From an uncultured Cryomorphaceae bacterium (lineage in GTDB: Bacteria; Bacteroidota; Bacteroidia; Flavobacteriales; Schleiferiaceae), in assembly GCA_913043005.1 (NCBI GenBank), contig CAJWKU010000018.1:1-36445 (forward strand): 36,445 bases of DNA. Reading direction: 5' to 3'. The notes beneath the pieces were generated by a model. It searched no databases. It was not told the origin of the DNA and worked only from the letters and a program-made list of their open reading frames with translations. Shown piece after piece: positions 9,154 through 16,442 of the stretch (its first letter is position 1; every line of letters begins with the position of its first letter). Both the position numbers and the translations under genes were made by a program.

Positions 9154-10298
9154 TCTGGAAAATATGACTCAGCCCCTTTTGAGTTGAAAACAGCATCATT
9201 AAAATGAAAATGATTTATAATAACACCGTTTTTCAAAATTGTAACACCAGGATTTGAGCGATTGATCGTCTTCAATGCTGTACCATCCATAACTGCCCAA
9301 GGGAAAGAACAAGATGTTTCATTCATTAATTTAGATATATCCTCATCAGAAGAAGAAGTCATTCCAACTACTTTAAAATCAGATTTTTGAGAATAATTAC
9401 TTAACTCTTTTGTTAAGCGCTTTAATTCACTGTAATTAGCCTTATTAAAATCATAAGCCACTAGCCAAATAACATCACCTGATACATACTCTTGAGTTTG
9501 ATCAGTACCATTTATATTAATTGTGAAGTCATGTATAGGGGGCTCGTAACCATCACTAATTTTTTTTGAAAATGTTCCATCAGGATCTATAGTGAAATCT
9601 TTTTCCCATAACTTTTCTTTGATATAATCTGTTCCTGAAATCTCAAAAGATTCATCATCTCCTCCTTTCATAGTGTAATATGTCTCATACACTGGAGGAT
9701 CTAAACCTAGTTCTTCCGCTGACATCATAGCCTCTGAAACATCTGTTCCTGGTTTATAAGCACGGAAATCCCAAACGGGGAGGTGGTTTAGAACAAAGTA
9801 AGAAAAGCTCACACTAGCTATAAGACCCAAAGCTATGATCACGCGATTAATACGAATACTTAAAAAAGGTTCAATACTATTTCTTCCCCATATCAATATA
9901 GCTATTAAAATGCTCAAAATCACATCTTTACCAAAGCTTTCCCATGGCTCTAATGGAATAGCATCACCAAAACAACCACAGTCAGTTACCTTTTCATAGT
10001 AAGCACTGTAAAAAGTTAAAAAAGTAAAAAATGCCATCATTCCAGCCAAGCTGGTTAAAGTAATTTTTTTCCAAACCCCGAGAAGAAGAGTTACCCCAAG
10101 TATTACCTCATAGATGACTATCAGCACTGCAAGATATAATGCCAAAGGCTGCAAAAAAGTAAGATTCAATACATCCTCACCAAAGTATTCATCCAACTTA
10201 AAGCTAAAACCAACAGGGTCGTTCATTTTTATAACTCCACTGAATATGAACAATAGTCCTACAAAGAATCGAGAAAAGTTGACTAAGAAAGTTTTCAT
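9150..10298 (-). CDS. BT_3928-type MauE/DoxX membrane protein with C-terminal thioredoxin-like domain
   Basis: A 382-residue protein. Residues 1-170 hold about four or five membrane spans and match the MauE/DoxX family: FFVGLLFIFSGVIKMNDPVGF at the start, TFYSAYYEKVTDCGCFGDA at about 95-113 with Cys107 and Cys109. After a periplasmic-looking linker, residues about 250-370 resemble a thioredoxin-like fold (VIWLVAYDFNKANY, DFKVVGMTSS, PGVTILKNGVIINHF) but lack a CxxC active site. MauE relatives support disulfide handling, so a redox role is plausible but unproven. The start is 5 bases after the DUF1599 stop, and the end overlaps the permease gene. Confidence 0.85.
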   Translation of the reverse strand: MKTFLVNFSRFFVGLLFIFSGVIKMNDPVGFSFKLDEYFGEDVLNLTFLQPLALYLAVLIVIYEVILGVTLLLGVWKKITLTSLAGMMAFFTFLTFYSAYYEKVTDCGCFGDAIPLEPWESFGKDVILSILIAILIWGRNSIEPFLSIRINRVIIALGLIASVSFSYFVLNHLPVWDFRAYKPGTDVSEAMMSAEELGLDPPVYETYYTMKGGDDESFEISGTDYIKEKLWEKDFTIDPDGTFSKKISDGYEPPIHDFTININGTDQTQEYVSGDVIWLVAYDFNKANYSELKRLTKELSNYSQKSDFKVVGMTSSSDEDISKLMNETSCSFPWAVMDGTALKTINRSNPGVTILKNGVIINHFHFNDAVFNSKGAESYFPE

Positions 10299-10303
10299 AA
10301 ATA

Positions 10304-10843
10304 CTATTTGTTTGAAAGATGTATTAAAGCGAATACTGCATAATTAACCATATCCATATAGTTAGCGTCAATACCCTCGCTTACTAGAGTTTCTCCGTTG
10401 TTATCCTCAATTTGTTTAACTCTTAAAACTTTTTGAAGTATTAAATCTGTCAGCGATGGAATTCTCATATCTCGCCATGCTTCACCGTAGTCATGGTTCT
10501 TATTTTCCATAAGATTGTAAATATGTTCAGCATGCTGATTATAAAGTATCAAAGCCTCTTCAGAATTCAAATCAGGTTCATTTACGATACCTTTTTCTAT
10601 CTGGATAAGTGCCATGATCGAATAATTAATAATCCCAATAAATTCTCCTTCCATTGGGTCTTCAATTTTCTGGCTTCCAGATATTTGGATTGACCTTAAT
10701 CGATTGGCTTTTATAAAAATTTGATCTGTAAGAGAGGTTAAACGCAGTATACGCCACGCCGTCCCATAATCTTGGCCTTTTTTTTGAAATAAATCCCGGC
10801 ACATTTCCATTATTGCCGAATACTCTTTCTGGGTCTTTTTCAT
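10304..10843 (-). CDS. DUF1599 (Nmad1) protein with two tandem copies of the domain
   Basis: A 179-residue protein made of two similar halves. Residues 13-80 contain CRDLFQKKGQDYGTAWRILR with SLTDQI, and residues 104-175 contain HIYNLMENKNHDYGEAWRDM with SLTDLI. Each half ends in a NY-[SA]-[IV]-[MF]-ALI helix. The paired DYG-AWR and SLTD signatures define DUF1599, called nucleotide-modification-associated domain 1 in some resources. The biochemical function is unknown. It is the first gene of the minus-strand run to prmA. Its ATG is only 16 bp from the divergent folP start, so any promoters must overlap coding sequence or each other. Confidence 0.85.
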   Translation of the reverse strand: MKKTQKEYSAIMEMCRDLFQKKGQDYGTAWRILRLTSLTDQIFIKANRLRSIQISGSQKIEDPMEGEFIGIINYSIMALIQIEKGIVNEPDLNSEEALILYNQHAEHIYNLMENKNHDYGEAWRDMRIPSLTDLILQKVLRVKQIEDNNGETLVSEGIDANYMDMVNYAVFALIHLSNK

Positions 10844-10859
10844 AACTACCTTTATACTT

Positions 10860-11717
10860 GTGAAAGATACTGCATTTCGTCCATTTTATTTAAATATTTC
10901 GGGTCAAATATGGCATGCGAAACAACCTGTAATTGTTGGAGTTATAAATGCTACTCCCGACTCTTTTTATGCGAAAAGTAGATCTATCCAAACAAATGAT
11001 ATAATTACAGCGGCAGAGAATTTGGTTTTAGATGGAGCCGACTGGATCGATATTGGTGGCTGCAGCACAAGACCTGGAGCTGACACACCGAGTATTGAAG
11101 AAGAATGGCTAAGGATAGAATCAAGTCTAAAGGAGCTAGTCAAAAAATTTCCAAATGTCCCAATTTCTATTGATACTTTTCGTTCTGAAATTGCGCAAAA
11201 AGCCATTGATGCAGGAGCATCTATTGTTAATGATATTTCTGGAGGCACGATTGATCCTAAAATATGGAATGTAGTCGCGAAGAATAAGGTGCCTTATGTA
11301 TTAACACATTACCCTCAGGGATCGACTCCAAAAAACATGCAAAATGAACCTTTGGGATCAAAAAAAGTATTTAGTGCTGTATTTCAAGAACTCAGCGCAT
11401 CAATAGATAACCTTCATAGCTTGGGAGTAAATGATTTATTAATTGATCCTGGGTTTGGTTTTGGAAAAACTATTGAATCAAATTACAAACTTATGTCTGA
11501 CTTATCGGGCCTAAGAGAATTAAATCACCCTATTTACATCGGGATTTCAAGAAAGAGCATGCTTTGGAAACTTCTTGACAGCAGCCCGAATGAAATGCTA
11601 CCCGCATCAAGCGCAATTCACTTATATGCTTTAGAAAAAGGTGCACAAATATTGCGCGTTCATGACCCAAAAGAGGCAAATCAAATCAGGACGATCTGGA
11701 AAAGCCTTTGTCAGTAG
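10860..11717 (+). CDS. folP: Dihydropteroate synthase
   Basis: A 285-residue cytoplasmic TIM-barrel enzyme that joins p-aminobenzoate to dihydropterin pyrophosphate in folate synthesis; it is the sulfonamide target. The motifs are complete: GVINATPDSF (pyrophosphate loop), DIGGCSTRPGA, PISIDTFR, IVNDISGG, LIDPGFGFGKT and IGISRKSML. The family more usually has GGESTRPG, and here Glu is replaced by Cys. The start is GTG at 10860; no ATG occurs in frame before the catalytic loop. It is divergent from the DUF1599 gene, an arrangement seen in many Bacteroidota, and convergent with the SpoIID-like gene. Confidence 0.95.
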   Translation: MKDTAFRPFYLNISGQIWHAKQPVIVGVINATPDSFYAKSRSIQTNDIITAAENLVLDGADWIDIGGCSTRPGADTPSIEEEWLRIESSLKELVKKFPNVPISIDTFRSEIAQKAIDAGASIVNDISGGTIDPKIWNVVAKNKVPYVLTHYPQGSTPKNMQNEPLGSKKVFSAVFQELSASIDNLHSLGVNDLLIDPGFGFGKTIESNYKLMSDLSGLRELNHPIYIGISRKSMLWKLLDSSPNEMLPASSAIHLYALEKGAQILRVHDPKEANQIRTIWKSLCQ

Positions 11718-11738
11718 ACACCATCTTATAATTGAAAA

Positions 11739-11767
11739 AAAATCAAAATTTAATCGGTTTTGATTTT
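11739..11767. terminator. Bidirectional terminator between folP and the SpoIID-like gene
   Basis: AAAATCAAAA and TTTTGATTTT form a perfect 10-bp stem around a 9-base loop. A-rich sequence lies on one side, which gives a T-tract when read on the minus strand. It lies between two converging genes. The last codons and stop of the SpoIID-like gene (TGA at 11743-11745) lie inside the hairpin. Confidence 0.55.
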
Positions 11768-12894
11768 GGATAATAAAAAGTTAATATTTCATCAGCAGAG
11801 TATCCAAAATTTGCCATTCTTAGGCCACCTTCCTGGGACATCCCGATACCATGACCGTACCCCCTACCCGTTAAAGTAATATTGTCACCTCCATTGTTTT
11901 CGACACTAAACCAAGTTGACCGAAGAGAGAAGAATTCTCTGAAATATCTTAAACGCTTTTTCTTCCCTTTGAACTCAACAAACTGAACTCTAAAAGGTTG
12001 CTTGAAGGATAGCGCAAATTTATTTAAGTCAGCATCTTGCATACTTACACCAAATGAATCTGACATGTATTTCAACCATTTCATTTTATTCACGGTCTTC
12101 TTCCAATAAGTTTGAGGACACTTAAGACTGAAAGTATCCAAGACACTTATGAGGGATGACCTGGGGTTAAAGTACCAACCGCAAGGCATAGTCTGCCCTC
12201 CAGAATTAGCATGAAACAGGGCATCAATTGGATTGCCATTAATGTCTGCTAGTATTGTTTGAGATGTGGAACGCACAGCCTCTAAAAGCCTATTCAATCT
12301 ATTTAAATTCTTTGGCCATCCATGAAATGCTTGAGATCTCACATCATCAGTAACCCCATATGGAAAACCATCTTTTGAAAACTTATTATAATTTTTACAA
12401 ATCCAGGTTCTCGCCAAAATAGCTTGAGCTCTCCATAATTCTGGATGATCTAACCTTCCCAGCTCGGCATCCACAACACCAATTAAATATGAATCCAATG
12501 ACAGCAATGCGATGGATAACAAATGTGTCTTATGATATTTAAATATTAAAGAACCTGAAATACGTCGTGTAGTTCCATCTAAATTCTTAATATCCAAAAC
12601 ACTTTTAGAGGCAATCAGCAAAGAGTCTGCATGCTGCCAATCCTCATTGATTTTGTAAGCAACACTTTTACCCAAACCGATAACGCTTATCTCATTATCA
12701 AATATGGTATCTGTTTTGATATTTTTAAAAACTATTACTTTAAATCGCGTTCCTCTGATATCAAAGCCTCCGGAAAATTGATCAGAAAATATTTGAACCC
12801 GTAAAACATCTGGAACATCTTGTGACCGCAACTCTACGCCCACTAAAAAGAAGCATAGAAAAGGAAATACTCCTTTATAAATTATTCGCAACAT
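11743..12894 (-). CDS. SpoIID/LytB domain protein, predicted exported
   Basis: A 383-residue protein with a signal peptide (FPFLCFFLVGVELRSQD). The SpoIID core follows: VVDAELGRLDHPELWRAQAI (about 140), ARTW, DDVRSQAFHG, FHANSGGQTMPCG and the diagnostic C-terminal GRGYGHGIGMSQEGGLRMA. SpoIID in sporulating bacteria is a lytic transglycosylase that removes stem-less glycan. Gram-negative relatives are thought to act on denuded peptidoglycan. The catalytic Glu of SpoIID corresponds to the AELG region seen here. Its ATG lies inside the 3' end of lpxB (20-base overlap), so it is co-translated with that operon. Confidence 0.9.
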   Translation of the reverse strand: MLRIIYKGVFPFLCFFLVGVELRSQDVPDVLRVQIFSDQFSGGFDIRGTRFKVIVFKNIKTDTIFDNEISVIGLGKSVAYKINEDWQHADSLLIASKSVLDIKNLDGTTRRISGSLIFKYHKTHLLSIALLSLDSYLIGVVDAELGRLDHPELWRAQAILARTWICKNYNKFSKDGFPYGVTDDVRSQAFHGWPKNLNRLNRLLEAVRSTSQTILADINGNPIDALFHANSGGQTMPCGWYFNPRSSLISVLDTFSLKCPQTYWKKTVNKMKWLKYMSDSFGVSMQDADLNKFALSFKQPFRVQFVEFKGKKKRLRYFREFFSLRSTWFSVENNGGDNITLTGRGYGHGIGMSQEGGLRMANFGYSADEILTFYYPKSKPIKF

Positions 12895-13984
12895 AATTGG
12901 CTACAGATAACATTGGATTTTGATTCAAGTCTAGTTTAAGTCTCAATTTTTCATAGGATATTTTTTGCTTACTATTATCATTTAAAAGTTTTTCTAAAGC
13001 GAGAAAAAGAGCCTTAGAATTACAAGAATTTTGAATGAATTCTTTTACTACTTTATCTTTAAGAATCAAGTTCACTAAGGATATATGGTCCACTCTTATA
13101 AAAAACTTAGCAATCAAATATGTAAACCACGATGTCTTGTATGCAACAACTTGAGGTATGCCCCTTAGAGCTGTTTCTAATGTTGCCGTACCGGATGAGA
13201 CAAGCGCTATCTCAGCACCTTCCAATGCATTGACTCCAATAACAATTTGATCTGAATCAAAACTTTTTCCAGAATATTTTCTCAATATTTTTATATACTC
13301 TTCTTCTCCAATATGCTCAGGTCGAACCCACTTAAAGGATTTTTTTAATTTAATTGCAGTCTTAAAAAAAATAGGAATATGTTTCGATAATTCTTGTTTT
13401 CGACTTCCAGGTAATAAAGCCAACCAACCTCCTTTTGTTGCATTAATTTTTTTTACTCTTTGGATTGCAGGATGACCAAAATAGGGAGCATCAATACCTT
13501 CTTTACTCAAAAGTTCTGACTCGAAAGGAAGTAATGGAATTACTGCATCTGTATACTTTCTCAAACCAACAACCCTTCCTGGACGCCATGCCCAAAACTG
13601 AGGACTTACAATTTGAATTAGTTTCGTTCCACTTTTTCTAAGACCACTAATCGTAGCCCACCTTGCGAGACGGATATTGAAAGTTTGATAATCGATACAT
13701 ACAATTAAGTCTGGTTTCCATTTTGATAAAAATATCTTTAATTTCTTTTCCTGTTTCAAGACTCGGGGAATGTGCCTAGCAACTTCAAAAAAACCCATTA
13801 GAGAAAGCTCATTTAAATCCACTTGAGGCTTCTGGCCTTCAAGAGCCTCTGTCATTCCCTTGCCTCCCCAAAAAATAAATTCAGCTTTGGGCCAGTTATT
13901 TTTCGAATATTTTATGAATTCAGAACCTAAAACATCTCCGGAAGCTTCACCAGCTAAAACAAATATTTTCTTCTGTTTAATCAT
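12875..13984 (-). CDS. lpxB: Lipid-A-disaccharide synthase
   Basis: A 369-residue GT19 glycosyltransferase that condenses UDP-2,3-diacylglucosamine with lipid X to form the lipid A disaccharide at the inner membrane. Signatures are FVLAGEASGDVLG near the N terminus, FWGGKGM, MGFFEV, DYQTFNIRLA, QIVSPQFWAWRPGR, LPFE, GHP, LLPGSRKQEL, SSGTATLE and VAYKTSWFTYLIAKFFI. The reading frame stays open another 54 codons upstream, but the conserved start is ATG 13984 (MIKQKKIFVLAGEAS). It overlaps the stop of the small membrane gene as ATGA, which settles the choice. It overlaps the SpoIID-like gene by 20 bases. Confidence 0.95.
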   Translation of the reverse strand: MIKQKKIFVLAGEASGDVLGSEFIKYSKNNWPKAEFIFWGGKGMTEALEGQKPQVDLNELSLMGFFEVARHIPRVLKQEKKLKIFLSKWKPDLIVCIDYQTFNIRLARWATISGLRKSGTKLIQIVSPQFWAWRPGRVVGLRKYTDAVIPLLPFESELLSKEGIDAPYFGHPAIQRVKKINATKGGWLALLPGSRKQELSKHIPIFFKTAIKLKKSFKWVRPEHIGEEEYIKILRKYSGKSFDSDQIVIGVNALEGAEIALVSSGTATLETALRGIPQVVAYKTSWFTYLIAKFFIRVDHISLVNLILKDKVVKEFIQNSCNSKALFLALEKLLNDNSKQKISYEKLRLKLDLNQNPMLSVANYVANNL

Positions 13985-14283
13985 AACCACTCCCAACGAA
14001 AATATAAATAGAGGGAAAAATATATTATTGAAACAAATAAAATCATTCTTACCATAACCGTGCGTTTTAAAAAAACACCCAAAACCAAAAAAAGAAAATT
14101 TATCAAGGTTGAGAACACAAGAACCCGAAATAACAAAAAAGACCATAGATCAGGATCTATTTTTTCAGTTGTTGGTAATTTAGGAAATCTAGCAAGTAGA
14201 TACGTCCAAATAAATAATGGTGTACCTGCAGCAATAACAAACCCAAGAGTCATGTCTAAAAACCCTCTTTTGCTAACTATCAT
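13981..14283 (-). CDS. Small three-helix membrane protein of unknown function
   Basis: A 100-residue protein with three membrane helices: about 10-30 (MTLGFVIAAGTPLFIWTYLLA), 47-70 (FLLFRVLVFSTLINFLFLVLGVF) and 76-97. Charged RWEWL closes the C terminus. I recognise no domain. It is held between surE and lpxB by ATGA overlaps on both sides. That implies co-translation and perhaps a role in the envelope or in lipid A synthesis, although the latter is inferred from position alone. Small membrane genes at this place occur in other Bacteroidota. Confidence 0.75.
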   Translation of the reverse strand: MIVSKRGFLDMTLGFVIAAGTPLFIWTYLLARFPKLPTTEKIDPDLWSFLLFRVLVFSTLINFLFLVLGVFLKRTVMVRMILFVSIIYFSLYLYFRWEWL

Positions 14284-15059
14284 AGTTCCAAAATTTTGTT
14301 GATATCAATAATTGACTTATGCGAAGTCAGATCAAACTGGACCGGAACGACTGTTACATAGTTTTTATTTAAAGCCCATATATCAGTTTCATCCGAGCCA
14401 TCCATATCTTTAAACTCCCCGGTCATCCAATAGTAAGATTTTCCGTTGGGATCCATACGCTTGTCAAATTTCTCCATCCATTTACCAATTGTTTGACGAC
14501 AAACTCTTATCCCCTTGTATCTTTTTGCTGATATTTTTGGGATATTAACATTCAGACAGACTCCATTTGGCATACCCTTTTTCAAGACCATTGAAGCAAT
14601 TTTATAAACATAATTTTCAGCTTCAGAAAAATCAGCATCCCAACTGTAATCTAGTAATGAAAATCCAATAGATGGAACTCCCTGCAATGCCCCTTCAATT
14701 GCAGCCGCCATAGTACCACTGTAGAGAACATTTACCGAGGCATTGCTGCCATGATTGATCCCGGATACAATCATATCTGGTTTTTTTTCAAGGATCTCAT
14801 GGACACCTATTTTTATGCAGTCTGCGGGAGTGCCACTGCATGAAAATTCTCTTTGAGGTCCTGAATCCATAAATATAGGCTCACAACGAAGAGAGTCACT
14901 TATCGTTATCGCATGACTCATTCCACTTTGCGGAGAGTCTGGAGCGACCACCACCACATCACCTAATCGATTCATTTGCCTTATTAGGACTCGAATACCA
15001 GGTGACGAAATGCCATCATCATTTGTTATTAATATCAGTGGTTTTACCATTTTTGTCAT
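14280..15059 (-). CDS. surE: 5'/3'-nucleotidase SurE
   Basis: A 259-residue metal-dependent phosphatase acting on nucleoside monophosphates (and, in some species, short polyphosphate). Conserved elements are ILITNDDG near the N terminus (the two Asp bind metal), VVAPDSPQSGMSHAIT with the metal-linked Ser, SGTPADCIKIG, the Asn-containing VSGINHGSNAS, and YSGTMAAAIEGALQG. Length is normal. MTKM gives two possible starts (15059 or 15050). The stop overlaps the next gene as ATGA. It heads the surE-lpxB-spoIID operon and is divergent from the zinc peptidase gene. Confidence 0.95.
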   Translation of the reverse strand: MTKMVKPLILITNDDGISSPGIRVLIRQMNRLGDVVVVAPDSPQSGMSHAITISDSLRCEPIFMDSGPQREFSCSGTPADCIKIGVHEILEKKPDMIVSGINHGSNASVNVLYSGTMAAAIEGALQGVPSIGFSLLDYSWDADFSEAENYVYKIASMVLKKGMPNGVCLNVNIPKISAKRYKGIRVCRQTIGKWMEKFDKRMDPNGKSYYWMTGEFKDMDGSDETDIWALNKNYVTVVPVQFDLTSHKSIIDINKILEL

Positions 15060-15074
15060 ACTTCAAAACTACAT

Positions 15075-15107
15075 TTTGACAGGTTATATATTACGGCATT
15101 GAATTTG
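15075..15107 (+). promoter_or_regulatory. Possible Bacteroidota promoter for the zinc peptidase gene
   Basis: TTTTG at 15075-15079 and TGAATTTG at 15100-15107 resemble the Bacteroidota -33 (TTTG) and -7 (TAnnTTTG) elements. The spacing is near the usual 19-21 and there is one mismatch in the -7 box. It lies about 30 bases upstream of the ATG. This is pattern matching in AT-rich DNA, so weak. Confidence 0.3.
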
Positions 15108-15135
15108 TACTTTTCCACAGTAAATAAATAATATA

Positions 15136-15819
15136 ATGTTCATACTAATAATTGTTGTCTTTATGGCCCTTGGGTTTTATGTCCAAAACCGCCTAAAATC
15201 TCGTTTTAAAAAATATAGTAAAGAGCTCTTACATAATGGAATGTCTGGAGCTCAAGTTGCCGAAGCGATGTTAGATCATTACGGAATCAGCTCCGTAAAT
15301 GTGGTTTCCGTTCCCGGTAAATTAACTGACCATTATAATCCAGCAAATCGAACCGTTAATTTATCTCCTGAGGTCTATGAAGGACGAAATGTAGCTTCAG
15401 CAGCTATTGCTGCTCATGAATGTGGTCATGCAGTGCAACATTCTACGGCCTATTTCTGGCTTGGAATGCGCACGAAAATGGTACCTGTGGTAAATGCATC
15501 CAGCCAAATAATGAGAATGGTATTTTTTGCTTCATTATTTGGAATGGGATTATTGGGTTTAGGATATTCTAACATTCTTATACTTTTGATTGCAGTACAA
15601 GCTGTAATTGCAAGCTTTGCTTTTGTTACACTGCCAGTCGAGTATGATGCATCAAGACGTGCTTTAGTATGGCTCAAAGGAGCAGGAATAACAAATCCCC
15701 ACAATCATGGAATGGCTGAAGATGCTCTAAAATGGGCAGCTAGAACATATTTAGTGGCAGCTATTGCTGCAGCAACTCAACTACTTTATTATGTAATGTT
15801 ATACATGAGAAGAAATTAA
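15136..15819 (+). CDS. Membrane zinc metallopeptidase (YugP / Zn_peptidase_2 family)
   Basis: A 227-residue protein. An N-terminal helix (FILIIVVFMALGFYV) is followed by SGAQVAEAMLDHYGI and DHYNPANRTVNLSP. The zinc-binding HECGH sits at residues 94-98 (IAAHECGHAVQH). Two hydrophobic helices run from about 125 to 165, then VEYDASRRA holds the probable third ligand Glu169. This matches the YugP-like family of neutral zinc peptidases, whose substrates are unknown. The active site faces the cytoplasm or membrane surface; orientation is not determined here. It is 44 bases upstream of the SOUL gene on the same strand and probably co-transcribed. Confidence 0.9.
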   Translation: MFILIIVVFMALGFYVQNRLKSRFKKYSKELLHNGMSGAQVAEAMLDHYGISSVNVVSVPGKLTDHYNPANRTVNLSPEVYEGRNVASAAIAAHECGHAVQHSTAYFWLGMRTKMVPVVNASSQIMRMVFFASLFGMGLLGLGYSNILILLIAVQAVIASFAFVTLPVEYDASRRALVWLKGAGITNPHNHGMAEDALKWAARTYLVAAIAAATQLLYYVMLYMRRN

Positions 15820-15863
15820 GTGATTATTTTCAAACTAAATTACTGAACCTGGGTTATTTAAAT

Positions 15864-16442
15864 ATGAATTGGATTATTGGAATAGTAGTTTTAGCAGTTA
15901 CATCATTTATTGGGTTTACGTATTACTCCTCTCAAAAATTGGAAAAACCCAATTATGAAGTTTTAGTGAACGAGGGTGACTATCAAATCAGGTTATACAA
16001 TAGTAGCCTCTGGGCTGATGTAGAAGTTTCCACAACAAATCAGGGAGATATGTCAAGGGAAGGATTTCGTCCCTTGGCCAATTATATCTTCGGAGGAAAC
16101 GCAGAGAATAAAAGTTTGAGTATGACGGCACCGGTCGCAATGGTTAACGATTCAATAAACCCCAGTATGAGGTTTTACATGCCATCTGATCGGAATATCA
16201 AAAATCTACCAAAGCCCAACGAAAATAACATTCGCTTTGTAGAGCTTCCTGAGAGAAAACTTGCAACCTTGAAATTTGGCGGTAGCCTCAATGAGGGCAG
16301 CAAAAAAGAAGCTATGAAGAAATTAAAAATATGGTGTGAAGAAAATAATTTAGAAATAATCGGACCGATGGAAGTTTTTGGGTATAATGCCCCTTATGAA
16401 GTCATCAAGACCAACGAAGTAGCATTCCCTATTAAAGATTAG
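15864..16442 (+). CDS. SOUL family (heme-binding-like) protein, membrane anchored
   Basis: A 192-residue protein. Residues 2-22 (NWIIGIVVLAVTSFIGFTYY) form an anchor or uncleaved signal. The rest is a SOUL domain: YEVLVNEGDYQIRLY, the EGFRPLANYIFGGN segment, SMTAPVAM, RFYMPS, and FGGSLNEGSKKEAMKKLKIW near the end, finishing with GYNAPYEV. Eukaryotic SOUL/HBP proteins bind heme or porphyrin; bacterial members are little studied and many lack the heme-ligand His. No such His is obvious here, so heme binding is uncertain. Its stop codon abuts the stop of the convergent FAD oxidase with no spacer. Confidence 0.85.
   Translation: MNWIIGIVVLAVTSFIGFTYYSSQKLEKPNYEVLVNEGDYQIRLYNSSLWADVEVSTTNQGDMSREGFRPLANYIFGGNAENKSLSMTAPVAMVNDSINPSMRFYMPSDRNIKNLPKPNENNIRFVELPERKLATLKFGGSLNEGSKKEAMKKLKIWCEENNLEIIGPMEVFGYNAPYEVIKTNEVAFPIKD

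Noticed and set aside
12875-14146. Longer lpxB start at 14146
   Set aside because: The extra 54 codons cover the neighbouring membrane gene in another frame, while ATG 13984 has the ATGA overlap and the conserved N terminus.
15450-15704. Minus-strand open frame inside the zinc peptidase gene, and similar shadows elsewhere (for example 3993-4178, 8600-8851, 21083-21409)
   Set aside because: They lie antisense within strongly supported genes and show no independent protein features.
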